DNA from: Deltaproteobacteria bacterium
GTDB lineage: Bacteria; Desulfobacterota; Dissulfuribacteria; Dissulfuribacterales; UBA5754
DNA: 47,905 nucleotides
NCBI GenBank assembly: GCA_036574075.1
Contig: JAINCN010000066.1
Span: 1-47,905, forward strand
Direction: 5' to 3'
Shown here: positions 15,437-24,336 of the stretch, in pieces
Layout of the letters: each line of letters begins with the position of its first letter
Numbering within the stretch: position 1 is the first letter of the stretch
The notes under the pieces: generated by a model
The model's input: the letters and a program-made list of their open reading frames with translations, nothing else
What the model was told of the DNA's origin: nothing
Databases searched by the model: none
Made by a program: the position numbers and the translations under genes

Positions 15437-17158
15437 TTACGGCATCCAGGATGGATCCATCCGTTTTATGACGTTGAGCCCTCCGGGAAGCACGGACGAA
15501 TTTACCATGCCGATGCTGTCCAGGAAACACTGGATCTCGTAGGAGCGGGTCCCAGCATTGCAAATGAGTACGAGGTGCCGGTCCCTGGGGAGTTTCTCCC
15601 GGTTTGACCGCACCGTGTCGTAGACAAGGGCCATCCACCTGTCAGGAAACCTTTCGACGAACGGCGCCGCCTCCTTAGGGTGCCTGAGGTCTACTGCCAT
15701 CCAGTCGGGATGATCGGCCTTTCCCTTCATCCAGTCGAGGAAATCCTCCGGGGTGATGGTCCTGAGCCTGCCTGCCACAAGGTTGTCAGCCGTGTTCGCA
15801 GCTGCGTTCAGGATGTCCACTGCAGTGGAAAACGGTGGGGCGTAGGCGAGCTCGAGGGTGGAGAGGTCGGAGATGGTGGGCCGACCCGTTTCGAGGAGGG
15901 AGGCGACCGCGTTGATCCGGGCCATGAGCCCGTCTCCCATGGCCCCAAAGCCACTGAGCCCGAGGACCCGCCTGGTCCCCCGGTCCACGACGAGGCTCAG
16001 GAACATGAGGGCGTAGGTCGGAAAGAAGTGGGCCCGGTCGGACTGGGTGGCAAGGGCCTCGACCGCATCAAAGCCCTCCATCCGTGCGGTCTCAGGGCTG
16101 AGGCCCGTGGCCCCGACGCAGGCATCAAAGACCTTCATGACGAAGCTGCCCACCGCCCCGGGAAAGACGCTGGGTATGCCAGCCAGGTTGTCGGCCACGA
16201 CCCGGCCCTGCCGGTTTGCAAGGGAGCCCATTGGGAAATAGCCCTTCTTTCCTGTCACGAGGTGGATGGTCTCAACACAGTCCCCGGCAGCGTAGATATC
16301 CGGGTCTGAGGTCTGCATCCTCTGGTTCACAACGATCGCCCCTTGGGGCGAGACGAGGAGACCTGCATCCCTGGCGAGTTCCCCCCGGGGGCGTACACCT
16401 GTCGCCACCACCACGAGGTCTGCCTCGAGCTCCCGTTGGTTCGTCACCACCTTTCGGATGCGTCCGCCCTCGCCCACGAACTCCCGGGCCGATTCATTCT
16501 TGTATACTGCGACCCCGTGCTTCCGAAGCTCCCCTTCCACCAGGGCGGCGATGGTCCGGCTCACGATGCGCGGAAGGACCTGGGGCATGAATTCCACGAT
16601 GGAGGTCTCGATGCCCCAGAGGTCCACGAAGGCCTCGGCCATCTCGATCCCAATGGCCCCGCCCCCGATGATAACGACCTTCCCCACCTCGCCCCTGGAT
16701 AGGCGTTCCTTGATCTCGATGGCCTTGTGGAGGTCAGAGATGCTGAAGACCCCGTCGAGATCGTTTCCCGGGATGGGGGGCATGAAGGGTCGGCTCCCGG
16801 TGGCGAGGACGAGTTTGTCATAGGGAAGGGCGTCAGTGCGTCCTGTCTGCACGTCCTCCACGTGGAGGACCTTTTTCGTCCGGTCGATAGAGATTGCGCG
16901 GGTCCCGGTGCGAATGTCGAGGCCCTTAGCCTCCCGAAAGAAGCGCTCGTCCCGGGCCATGTGAAAACTCGTTGATCGGAGTTCCTTCTCGTCCGGGACC
17001 TCCCCGGAGACATAATAGGGGATCCCGCATCCCCCGTAAGAAATGAGGGTGTCCTGATCGATGACGGTGATTTCGGCCTCCGGCATGAGCCTGCGTGCCC
17101 GGCATGCGGCCTTGGGGCCAGCAGCAACCGCTCCGACAATGACGATTCTCTTTCCCAT
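15437..17158 (-). CDS. CoA-disulfide reductase with C-terminal rhodanese domain
   Basis: 573 residues. Residues 1-450 form an FAD/NAD(P)H pyridine-nucleotide-disulfide oxidoreductase: dinucleotide loop VGAVAAGPKAA, redox-active Cys44 in YGGCGIPYY, NAD loop GGGAIGIEMAEAF, and FAD motif YAAGDCVE. Residues from about 460 form a rhodanese domain with active-site Cys533 in ICNAGTRS. Fused CoADR-Rhd enzymes reduce CoA persulfides and polysulfide and are linked to elemental-sulfur metabolism. GGAGGG stands 6 nt before ATG 17158. It heads the minus-strand operon with the DsbC-like and AICAR transformylase genes and is divergent from the ClpX-like ATPase. Use of sulfur compounds by the host is a reasonable inference. 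Confidence 0.9.
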   Translation of the reverse strand: MGKRIVIVGAVAAGPKAACRARRLMPEAEITVIDQDTLISYGGCGIPYYVSGEVPDEKELRSTSFHMARDERFFREAKGLDIRTGTRAISIDRTKKVLHVEDVQTGRTDALPYDKLVLATGSRPFMPPIPGNDLDGVFSISDLHKAIEIKERLSRGEVGKVVIIGGGAIGIEMAEAFVDLWGIETSIVEFMPQVLPRIVSRTIAALVEGELRKHGVAVYKNESAREFVGEGGRIRKVVTNQRELEADLVVVATGVRPRGELARDAGLLVSPQGAIVVNQRMQTSDPDIYAAGDCVETIHLVTGKKGYFPMGSLANRQGRVVADNLAGIPSVFPGAVGSFVMKVFDACVGATGLSPETARMEGFDAVEALATQSDRAHFFPTYALMFLSLVVDRGTRRVLGLSGFGAMGDGLMARINAVASLLETGRPTISDLSTLELAYAPPFSTAVDILNAAANTADNLVAGRLRTITPEDFLDWMKGKADHPDWMAVDLRHPKEAAPFVERFPDRWMALVYDTVRSNREKLPRDRHLVLICNAGTRSYEIQCFLDSIGMVNSSVLPGGLNVIKRMDPSWMP

Positions 17159-17176
17159 TGTGATCCCTCCTTCTTT

Positions 17177-17300
17177 ATCCGTGAGTCGATGTACGAGTTA
17201 AACAGCCCTACGTACATGGTCGCCTGGCTCTGCAAATACCCCGGCTGTCGGCTTATTTCGTGAAATCAAAAGGTTGAGTGCTTAGCCGTTAACTTATACG
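17177..17300 (+). repeat. Palindromic MITE-like element, copy C (decayed, internally deleted)
   Basis: The left end ATCCGTGAG, the right part GCAAATACCCCGGCTGTCGGCT, and the conserved unpaired segment (GTGAAATCAAAAGGTTGAGTGC) are recognisable. Both internal hairpins are lost and the right terminal repeat is degenerate (CCGTTAACTTATACGG). No direct repeat is visible at the flanks. This is the oldest-looking copy, in the divergent gap between the CoA-disulfide reductase and ClpX-like genes. Confidence 0.7.
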
Positions 17301-17409
17301 GGTACCTCTAAAAATTCCCGCTTCGTCAACCCGGCAAAGGCCTGGATCCATACAAATCAACCATCTGGATTCCGGCCTCCGCCGTTGTAATGACGAACTT
17401 TTCGAGACC
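17301..17409. repeat. Second, unrelated imperfect palindrome
   Basis: The left arm (GGTACCTCTAAAAATTCCCG, CTTCGTCA, CCCGGCAAAGGCC, TGGATCCA) pairs imperfectly with the right arm CTGGATTCCGGCCTCCGCCG...TGACGAA...TTTTCGAGACC. The arms resemble the common 'CTGGATTCCGGC-CCGGAATGACG' intergenic repeats of proteobacteria. Just beyond it, 17409-17430 is the reverse complement (one gap) of the sequence at 2761-2781 before the tolC-like gene. Together with copy C it fills the whole gap between the two divergent genes; no other gene is seen there. Confidence 0.55.
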
Positions 17410-17520
17410 TCCTTATATCACAAAATTGAAAGCAGAGTAATGAATAATTGATGGATTCTTCGGGTGGTTCTTTTCGTGCGTGTGTTGAGTTCCATGTCCC
17501 TCTCTGGTATATTGTCATTT

Positions 17521-19338
17521 ATGGTTAAAAAGATTGGAGGCGGGGAAGATCGGCCCGGCGGCTCTGGCATGAACGGGCCGATCTCGAGCGATCTTCCGTC
17601 CCAGAAGGATCTGGAACAGGAGATTCGGGACTACCTCGTCAAGAAGTACGGGGGCAAGGTCCGGGTCGTCACCCAGTCGTTCATTCCGGAGCGCAAGGCC
17701 TCTGATGAGGATAGACCCGGCGAGGGCGGAAAGCAGCGGGACAGGTTTGTCTTTGATCTCAAGCCTGAAGATCTTGAGGCCTATCTCAACGAGTACGTCA
17801 TTCGCCAGGACCAGGCGAAGGCCGTGCTCGCGACCAAGGTCTGCACCCATTTCAACCGTGTCGCCTATCTGGCCCGAAGGGGCGGAAACCGCCTCCCGGT
17901 CGGCAACATCAAGAACAACATCATCCTCATCGGCCCGACCGGTGTGGGGAAGACCTATCTCATCAAGCTTATCGCCGCGCGGCTCGGTGTCCCGTTCGTG
18001 AAGGGGGACGCCACCAAGTTCAGCGAGACGGGCTATGTTGGGGCGGACGTGGAGGACCTGGTCCGGGATCTCGTCAAGGAGGCCGACGGTGACATCGAGC
18101 TTGCCCAGCACGGCATCATCTATATAGACGAGATCGACAAGATCGCTGCGCCGTATCACGTGTACGGACCGGATGTCTCTCGCTCTGGGGTTCAGCGGGC
18201 CCTTTTGAAGCTACTGGAAGAGACGGAGGTGAGCCTGCGCATCCCGCACGACCCCATCTCCCAGATCGAGGCCATCGAACGTTATCGAAAGAGCGGCAAA
18301 CGGGAAAAGCAGACCATCAATACCCGCAATATCCTCTTCATCGTGAGCGGGGCCTTTCAGGGTCTGCCGGAGATCATCCGGCGGCGCCTATGCCGTCAGG
18401 GGATCGGCTTCGGGGCCGAACTCGATCTTGGTGAAGAAAGGGAATGGTTGAAGTTTCTGAAACCCCAGGACCTCATCGACTACGGCCTTGAATCCGAGTT
18501 TGTGGGCCGGTTTCCCGTAGTGGCCGTTCTTGACGAGCTTACGGAAAAGGACCTCTATGATATCCTTCGCTCTCCAACATGCGCAGTGATCCAGAGCAAG
18601 AGGCATGATTTCCGGTCCTACGGTATCGATCTTCGCTTCGAGGATGAGGCCCTGAAGCTCCTGGCCCGGCAGGCGGCCGCGGAGCAGACCGGGGCACGGA
18701 GCCTGGTAAGTGTGGTGGAAAAGGCCCTCCTCCCGTTTGAAAAAAGGCTCCCTTCCACGGACATTTCCTACCTTGTGGTCACGAAAAAGGCGGTGGAGGA
18801 CCCGGATGCGGCCCTTGCTGCCCTTCTCAGCGATCCCAGGGATCCCTCCCTTGAGCGCCGTTACGAGGCCGTTCTGGCCGAGGAGCGCAGGCGCTGCAGG
18901 GAAAGGCTTGGGGCTATGGTGCCTGCGTCCTTGGAAAAGGCCGGGGTCGATGTCACTGAGCCCCGCCTTGCCTGTGTCTGCGAGCTCGTCCTTTCGGAGG
19001 ACCTGGATCCTGCGGCCGCATGCGAGGAGGTACTCAGCCGCATTCGACAGATCCGGGGTTATGAATCCTCCTTTTACCATCGCTGCGGCCTGCATATATC
19101 TTTTGACAACGAGGCCATCGATGCCCTGCTTACAGCCAATCTCCTGGACGCACAGAGACTCAACGCCCAGTGTGAGAGGATCTGTAACATCCTCGAATAC
19201 GGGCTCACGCTCGCTCGCGAGAGGCAGGCCCAGACAGAATTCGTCATTCCGGTAGAGGCGGTGAGGAACACGGAACTCTACATCAACCGCCTGATCCGTT
19301 CCTGTTACCGACCAGAAGGAAAGACCGAGGCCCGATGA
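17521..19338 (+). CDS. ClpX-like AAA+ ATPase without zinc domain, with C-terminal extension
   Basis: 605 residues from ATG 17521; the start is uncertain (GTG 17464, ATG 17494 and ATG 17569 are also in frame). Walker A GPTGVGKT is at 138-145, the pore loop GYVG at 171-174, and Walker B IYIDEID with Asp203-Glu204. The ClpP-docking IGF loop is at 295-297 (RQGIGFGAEL) and sensor 2 GARS has Arg393. These match ClpX closely, yet the N-terminal zinc-binding domain is missing and replaced by about 80 charged residues. About 170 residues of unrecognised helical sequence follow the AAA+ small domain. It may be a ClpP-associated or stand-alone unfoldase with different adaptor specificity. It overlaps a degenerate receiver-domain gene (ATGA). 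Confidence 0.85.
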   Translation: MVKKIGGGEDRPGGSGMNGPISSDLPSQKDLEQEIRDYLVKKYGGKVRVVTQSFIPERKASDEDRPGEGGKQRDRFVFDLKPEDLEAYLNEYVIRQDQAKAVLATKVCTHFNRVAYLARRGGNRLPVGNIKNNIILIGPTGVGKTYLIKLIAARLGVPFVKGDATKFSETGYVGADVEDLVRDLVKEADGDIELAQHGIIYIDEIDKIAAPYHVYGPDVSRSGVQRALLKLLEETEVSLRIPHDPISQIEAIERYRKSGKREKQTINTRNILFIVSGAFQGLPEIIRRRLCRQGIGFGAELDLGEEREWLKFLKPQDLIDYGLESEFVGRFPVVAVLDELTEKDLYDILRSPTCAVIQSKRHDFRSYGIDLRFEDEALKLLARQAAAEQTGARSLVSVVEKALLPFEKRLPSTDISYLVVTKKAVEDPDAALAALLSDPRDPSLERRYEAVLAEERRRCRERLGAMVPASLEKAGVDVTEPRLACVCELVLSEDLDPAAACEEVLSRIRQIRGYESSFYHRCGLHISFDNEAIDALLTANLLDAQRLNAQCERICNILEYGLTLARERQAQTEFVIPVEAVRNTELYINRLIRSCYRPEGKTEAR

Positions 19339-19706
19339 AAGAGGGACAGACGATCCTACTCGTGGATACGGACGAGAGGAACCGGGAGGTCTTTCGAGCC
19401 GTTGCCGAGGGTGCTGGCCTGCACCTCATCCTTGCTGACGACGGCCAGGAGGCCGTGGATGAGGCTGGAAAATCGCCACCGGATCTCATCGCCATCAAAA
19501 GAAACGCCCCCATCCTCGATGCCCTTGCGGTGAGCGTCCTCCTTAAGCAGTCGGACCGGACCAAGGCGGTTCCGATCCTTGTCATCTGCCGGGATGCATC
19601 CCGGGAGGAGGCGGAACGATACAGGGATGCGGGTTGTTCTGGCTGTATCCAGGAACCGTTTACCGAGAAAGAGCTCCAGGAAAGACTGAAAGGACTCCTG
19701 CCATGA
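19335..19706 (+). CDS. Single-domain pseudo-receiver (response-regulator fold)
   Basis: 123 residues with the receiver fold and no output domain. The acidic pair Asp11/Asp13 (LLVDTDERN) is kept. The phospho-acceptor aspartate is replaced by Lys55 ([11 protein letters not shown]), the conserved Thr/Ser position by Cys85 (ILVICRD), and the conserved lysine by Glu107 (IQEPF). It therefore cannot be phosphorylated in the usual way. It is translationally coupled at both ends, to the ClpX-like ATPase before and hemB after. By analogy with receiver-type protease adaptors such as RssB, it could deliver substrates to the ATPase; that is a hypothesis from context. Confidence 0.85.
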   Translation: MKEGQTILLVDTDERNREVFRAVAEGAGLHLILADDGQEAVDEAGKSPPDLIAIKRNAPILDALAVSVLLKQSDRTKAVPILVICRDASREEAERYRDAGCSGCIQEPFTEKELQERLKGLLP

Positions 19707-20683
19707 TGTTTCCTGAATACCGACCCCGAAGACTGCGCCGCAACGAATCCCTGCGCGCCCTTGTGCGCGAGACCTCTGTCTCGCTGCAGCACCTCGTCCA
19801 GCCCCTTTTCGTCGTGCCGGGAAGCGGGATTCGAAAAGAGATCGAGGCAATGCCCGGATGTTTCCACCTCTCCCAGGACACCCTCCTCGAGGAATGCCGC
19901 GAGCTTGCCGGTTTGGGCGTTCCGGCCGTGATCCTCTTCGGCTTGCCTGAGAAGAAGGACCGGCAAGGCTCCCAGGCCTGGGCCAAGGCCGGGGTGGTCC
20001 AGCGGGCGGTATCTGCCATCAAGAAGTCCGTTCCGGGGCTTCTCGTGATCACGGACGTGTGTCTCTGTGAATACACGAGCCACGGCCACTGCGGGGTCCT
20101 CTCCGGGGACCAGGTGGACAACGACGCCACCCTCGAGCTCCTTGCCAAGATCGCCCTCTCCCACGCCCGGGAAGGGGCGGACATGGTGGCCCCCTCGGAC
20201 ATGATGGACGGCAGGGTCGGGGCCATTCGGGATGCCCTTGACGAAGAAGGACTAAACCACGTTTCCATCCTTTCCTATGCCGTGAAGTACGCCTCGGCCT
20301 TTTACGGCCCGTTCCGGGAGGCTGCGGAGAGCACCCCCCAGTTCGGGGATCGGAAGGCCTATCAGATGGATCCGGCCAACATCCGCGAGGCCTTCCGGGA
20401 GGCCACTCTGGATATGGAGGAGGGGGCGGACATCCTCATGGTGAAGCCTGCCCTCCCGTACCTCGATGTGATCCGGGCCTTGCGGCAGGAATTCACCCTG
20501 CCCATCGCGGCCTATCAGGTGAGCGGCGAGTACTCCATGATCAAGGCCGCTGCCGCCCGGGGCTGGATAGACGAAAGGCGGGTCATGGAGGAATCCATCC
20601 TTTCCATCCGGAGGGCCGGGGCGGACATGATCATCACGTATTTCGCCAAGGAGATCGCTCAGGGGGGCGCTTTTCGCGCTTGA
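19703..20683 (+). CDS. hemB: Delta-aminolevulinic acid dehydratase (porphobilinogen synthase)
   Basis: 326 residues. It joins two 5-aminolevulinate molecules into porphobilinogen for heme, siroheme and cobalamin synthesis. Schiff-base lysines are Lys195 ([14 protein letters not shown]) and Lys248 ([10 protein letters not shown]). Three cysteines, Cys120, Cys122 and Cys130 ([14 protein letters not shown]), form the catalytic zinc site, so this is the zinc-dependent type. ATG 19703 overlaps the receiver stop; a longer in-frame start inside that gene is rejected. Heme supply fits the multiheme cytochromes encoded elsewhere in the window. Confidence 0.97.
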   Translation: MMFPEYRPRRLRRNESLRALVRETSVSLQHLVQPLFVVPGSGIRKEIEAMPGCFHLSQDTLLEECRELAGLGVPAVILFGLPEKKDRQGSQAWAKAGVVQRAVSAIKKSVPGLLVITDVCLCEYTSHGHCGVLSGDQVDNDATLELLAKIALSHAREGADMVAPSDMMDGRVGAIRDALDEEGLNHVSILSYAVKYASAFYGPFREAAESTPQFGDRKAYQMDPANIREAFREATLDMEEGADILMVKPALPYLDVIRALRQEFTLPIAAYQVSGEYSMIKAAAARGWIDERRVMEESILSIRRAGADMIITYFAKEIAQGGAFRA

Positions 20684-20705
20684 GGCCTTTGGACCGTTTT
20701 GACCT

Positions 20706-21932
20706 TTGAGAGCCTTACTCAACCCCGGTTTTCGCATCCTGCTCCTGGGCCAGTCCGTATCCATCCTTGGGACATGGATCCAGGGGCCGGCACAGCGCTG
20801 GCTCGTCCTGGAACTCACGGGTTCTCCCTTTGCCGTCGGTGTACTCGGCGCCTCTGCAGGCCTTCCCCTCCTCATCTTTTCCCTTTTCGGCGGGTGGATC
20901 TCGGACCGCCTCCCCCGCATTCGGGTCCTTCTTGCCGCAAACGGTGTCATCCTCTGCCAGGCCCTCGTCCTTGGATCCCTCGTCCAGGGCGGTGGGATAC
21001 GGCTCGGCCATATCCTCGTCCTTGCATTCCTTTTCGGCTATTCCATGGCCTTCGAGGTCCCTGCGCGCCAGGCCCTCATCTTTGACATCGTGGGGCGGGA
21101 TGCGGTCACAAACGCGGTAGCCATCCATTCCATGGCATTTAACGCCGCCCAGTTCATCGGTCCGGCCATAGCCGGTTATCTCATAGCAGGCGGCATGACG
21201 GCCTCATGTTTTTACGCCAAGGCCGCCTCGGCCGCGGTGGTCATGGGGGCACTCGTCCTTCTTCGGCAAAGGGGACGATTCGAACAGGCCCAGGAGACAG
21301 GAGCGGGTGGGAAGGTACGGTTTCTCGCTTCCATCAGGGAGACCCTCGCCTTTGTCCGCGCCGAACCCCGCGTCCGTGGGGTCCTCCTCGTGGTGACGGC
21401 CTTCGGGGTCCTGCTTCTTCCCTATGCCATCCTCCTTCCATCCTTCTGCCGTGACGCCCTCGGGCTCGGGCCGCGGGAATACGGGATCCTGAGCTCGGCC
21501 AACGGGCTCGGGGCCTTCTCCGCCGCGACTCTCGTGGCCATTGCCGGACACAAGGGGAATCGGGACCGCTGGTGGTGGACCGGGGTCTTCCTGTTTCCCC
21601 TTGCGGTTCTTGCCCTTTCCACCGCTCCAGACTATTACCTTGCCATGCCTCTGCTTTTTGTCACGGGTTTTTCCATGGTCCTCACGTCCACGAGCGCCAT
21701 CGGCCTGATCCAGATCTCCACCCCCGATGCATTGAGGGGAAGGCTGATGGGCCTTTTCACCATGTGTTTCATGGGCCTTTTCCCCATCGGGAGTCTGACG
21801 GGCGGCGCGGTGGCGGCCGTCATCGGCATCCGCCCGACCTTGGCCTTCATGGGAGGCTGTGGCCTAGCGGCAGTGATTGGGGCAGGCCTTCTGTCGAGGC
21901 GATCTTCGTGTCCGGTGCCGAAAAGGGACTGA
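20706..21932 (+). CDS. Major facilitator superfamily exporter (EntS/MFS_3-like)
   Basis: A 408-residue membrane protein with about 12 hydrophobic segments in two halves and a basic central loop. The family signature between TM2 and TM3 appears as GGWISDRLPRIRVL, and VPARQALIFDIVGRDAVTNA matches the loop of the EntS-like/PF05977 group. Such carriers export siderophores, drugs or metabolites by proton antiport; the substrate here is unknown. The start is probably TTG 20706, 22 nt after hemB, with no strong ribosome site. The last 25 nt overlap the helicase gene. It belongs to the long plus-strand run from 17521 to 26162. Confidence 0.85.
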   Translation: MRALLNPGFRILLLGQSVSILGTWIQGPAQRWLVLELTGSPFAVGVLGASAGLPLLIFSLFGGWISDRLPRIRVLLAANGVILCQALVLGSLVQGGGIRLGHILVLAFLFGYSMAFEVPARQALIFDIVGRDAVTNAVAIHSMAFNAAQFIGPAIAGYLIAGGMTASCFYAKAASAAVVMGALVLLRQRGRFEQAQETGAGGKVRFLASIRETLAFVRAEPRVRGVLLVVTAFGVLLLPYAILLPSFCRDALGLGPREYGILSSANGLGAFSAATLVAIAGHKGNRDRWWWTGVFLFPLAVLALSTAPDYYLAMPLLFVTGFSMVLTSTSAIGLIQISTPDALRGRLMGLFTMCFMGLFPIGSLTGGAVAAVIGIRPTLAFMGGCGLAAVIGAGLLSRRSSCPVPKRD

Positions 21933-23653
21933 ACGAGGCCCAGCTCCGGGCCGTCACCCACGATCAGGGGCCTCTCCTCGTGGTTGCAGGGCCGGGGACC
22001 GGAAAGACTCGGGTCCTGACCCACCGCATCTCCCATATCATCCAGGACCGTGGCGTGGCTCCGGAACGGGTCTTAGCCATCACCTTCACGAACCAGGCCG
22101 CCCGTGAGATCTCCGCCCGTGTCTCGACCCTTCTCGGGCAGAAAGGACAGGGCCCTGTCATCGGGACCTTTCACGCATGGGCCCTCTCTTTCCTGAGGAG
22201 AAATCTGGGAGAGGCGGCCCGTCTTCTCATCGACGAGCAGGAGGCATCGGCCCTCCTCAGCCGCGCCATGGAGGAGGCCGGAATCCCCCTGAAAGATCTC
22301 CGGGCGACGAGGGAGGCGGTCTCGAGGATCAAACTGGCAGGGCCCTGCCCGGAAGATGGAGATCGTCTCCTCAATTGTCTTTCGGCCTATCAGGGGCTTC
22401 TTTCCCGCCACGGCCTCTGGGACTTCGACGATCTCCTCGTCGAGGCCCTCCGCCTGCTCCGTGAAGACCCTGACCGAGGTAGGCCCGATGCCCTTCTCGT
22501 GGACGAGTTTCAGGACGTGAACAGGATCCAGTCAGATCTCGTCCGGGCTATGGCCCCTTCCACCGGAGAGGTGACTGTCATCGGCGATCCCAACCAGTCC
22601 ATCTACGGTTTTCGGGGGGCTGCACCGGAATTTCTTGACCGTTTCGTCCAGGATTTTCCCCAGGCGACGGTCATACGTCTCGATACGGCATACCGCTCCC
22701 CGCAGCGTTTTCTCGATGCCGCGACCCATGTGATAAGGGCCGAGGGGCTCATATCCAGCCGGGGTGAGGGACCGCGGATCCTCGCCAAAGGTTTTCCAGA
22801 TCCGGAGGAGGAGGCGGCGTGGATCGCGCGAAAGGTGGACGAGCTCGTGGGAGGGGTGAGTTTCGAATCCCTGAATTCGGGCGGATGCCGTTCCGGTCCC
22901 CTTCAAGGCCTTTCCGGGATTGCCGTACTGTACCGAATAAATGCCATGGGAGAGGCCATCTCCAGGGCATTCTCCGCAAGGGGCATTCCTCACCAGAGGG
23001 CGGACCGGAAAGACCCTTTCGAGGACCGGGATCTGCGTCTTGCCGGGCGGCTGTGGGATGCGGTCAGGGCCCGTCACAGAGGGGGGCGTGCCTATCTTGC
23101 GGCACGTCTTGCCGAGGAGTCTTTCCTGCCGGAACGGGAGATAGAAAAGGCCCTCTCGGATCTTTCGGGCCTCTCTGGCCTGACCCTGTTTGAGGCAATC
23201 CTCAAGAGGTTTTCCCTGACCCTTCCAGTTTTTATCCAGAAGGCCATAGAAAAGGCATTTGAGGCCGACCCTGAGCCCGTGTCCTTTTCCTCACTCGTGC
23301 GGGAAGGGGCGGACCTTTTCGTCCCTGGCGTGGAGGCGGCAGCCCTCATGTCCCTGCATGCGGCCAAGGGGCTCGAGTTTCCGGTGGTCTTCATCGCTGG
23401 CTGCGAGAATGGGATACTTCCGTGGGGGGATTCGGACCCCGGGGAGGAGCGCCGTCTCTTCTACGTGGGGCTCACGCGCGCCTCCCAGATCCTTCATATC
23501 ACCTGGGCTGAGAGACGGGTCTTTCACGGGCGCACTCAATGCGGCGGAATGAGCCCGTTTCTTCGGGATATACCCGATGGGCTCATATCCCTCGAGGAGG
23601 CTCGTCCTCGGCCCAGGCGGCGTCCCAGGCAGAAAGGGCTCTTCGGGTCGTGA
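21908..23653 (+). CDS. Short UvrD/Rep-family superfamily-1 DNA helicase
   Basis: 581 residues from GTG 21908; an open frame continues upstream inside the MFS gene. Helicase motifs in order: Q-motif-like GLNEAQLRAV, motif I GPGTGKT (28-34), Ia ITFTNQAAREI, motif II VDEFQDVN, motif III GDPNQSIYGFRGA, motif IV LDTAYRSPQRFL, motif V SLHAAKGLEFPVVFIAG, and motif VI RRLFYVGLTRAS. UvrD, Rep and PcrA are 650-750 residues. The shorter length comes mainly from a reduced 2B region and an absent C-terminal tail. All catalytic motifs are intact, so it should be an active 3'-5' translocase, perhaps a repair helicase. It ends in a GTGA overlap with the phosphatase gene. Confidence 0.88.
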   Translation: MSGAEKGLNEAQLRAVTHDQGPLLVVAGPGTGKTRVLTHRISHIIQDRGVAPERVLAITFTNQAAREISARVSTLLGQKGQGPVIGTFHAWALSFLRRNLGEAARLLIDEQEASALLSRAMEEAGIPLKDLRATREAVSRIKLAGPCPEDGDRLLNCLSAYQGLLSRHGLWDFDDLLVEALRLLREDPDRGRPDALLVDEFQDVNRIQSDLVRAMAPSTGEVTVIGDPNQSIYGFRGAAPEFLDRFVQDFPQATVIRLDTAYRSPQRFLDAATHVIRAEGLISSRGEGPRILAKGFPDPEEEAAWIARKVDELVGGVSFESLNSGGCRSGPLQGLSGIAVLYRINAMGEAISRAFSARGIPHQRADRKDPFEDRDLRLAGRLWDAVRARHRGGRAYLAARLAEESFLPEREIEKALSDLSGLSGLTLFEAILKRFSLTLPVFIQKAIEKAFEADPEPVSFSSLVREGADLFVPGVEAAALMSLHAAKGLEFPVVFIAGCENGILPWGDSDPGEERRLFYVGLTRASQILHITWAERRVFHGRTQCGGMSPFLRDIPDGLISLEEARPRPRRRPRQKGLFGS

Positions 23654-24336
23654 ATCCCTTCTTTCGCACCCATATTTTGCGTCCGGACTGCCTTTTGGCC
23701 CTGGCAGCCGCCTTGCTCTTTACCCTCTTTCCAGGCCTGGACCTGACGATCTCGGGCCTTTTTTACGATCCCGAAGGGGGGTTCTTCCTGAAGGATTCGC
23801 CCATGGTCAAGGCCGTGTACCAGGGGACGCCCTTTCTTCTCGTCTTTTCTGTGTTCCTCGCCACCGTTTCCTTAGTCGGGAGATATGAGCGGGATGGTCT
23901 TTTCCGTGCCCTCCGCCCGTTCATCTTCATCCTCCTCGTCTATCTCCTCGGGCCTGGGCTCTTGATCAACGGGGTGCTCAAGGACCACTGGGACCGGGCC
24001 CGGCCTCGGCAGGTGATCGAGTTCGGAGGATCTGCCTCCTTTACTCCGGCCCTCCTGCCCGCGGATCAATGCGAAAGGAATTGTTCCTTTGCAAGCGGTC
24101 ATGCCTCGGTCGGGTTTGCCCTGATGGCCTTTGCCGACTGCTTTCCCGGGTTTCGTCCCTTCTGGATGGGGGCGGGGATCGTCATGGGATCGGTCATCGG
24201 ATTCGTCAGGGTCGTCCAGGGCGGACATTTCCTGAGCGACGTGGTCTTTTCGGGCCTGATCGTATGGTTTACGATCCGTTCTCTCCGGTGGATCCTGAGA
24301 GATCTTCATCGCACGCGAGGTCCGGATGACGGTTGA
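23650..24336 (+). CDS. PAP2-family membrane phosphatase
   Basis: 228 residues with five to six membrane helices. The three-part phosphatase signature is complete: KDHWDRARP, then SFASGHAS, then RVVQGGHFLSDVV with the catalytic histidines. PAP2 enzymes in Gram-negative bacteria dephosphorylate undecaprenyl pyrophosphate, phosphatidate or lipid A on the periplasmic face; the substrate cannot be told here. An extra cysteine pair (DQCERNC) precedes the second motif and could form a periplasmic disulfide. GTG 23650 overlaps the helicase stop, and the first 110 nt of the longer frame lie wholly within the helicase gene. Confidence 0.87.
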   Translation: MNPFFRTHILRPDCLLALAAALLFTLFPGLDLTISGLFYDPEGGFFLKDSPMVKAVYQGTPFLLVFSVFLATVSLVGRYERDGLFRALRPFIFILLVYLLGPGLLINGVLKDHWDRARPRQVIEFGGSASFTPALLPADQCERNCSFASGHASVGFALMAFADCFPGFRPFWMGAGIVMGSVIGFVRVVQGGHFLSDVVFSGLIVWFTIRSLRWILRDLHRTRGPDDG

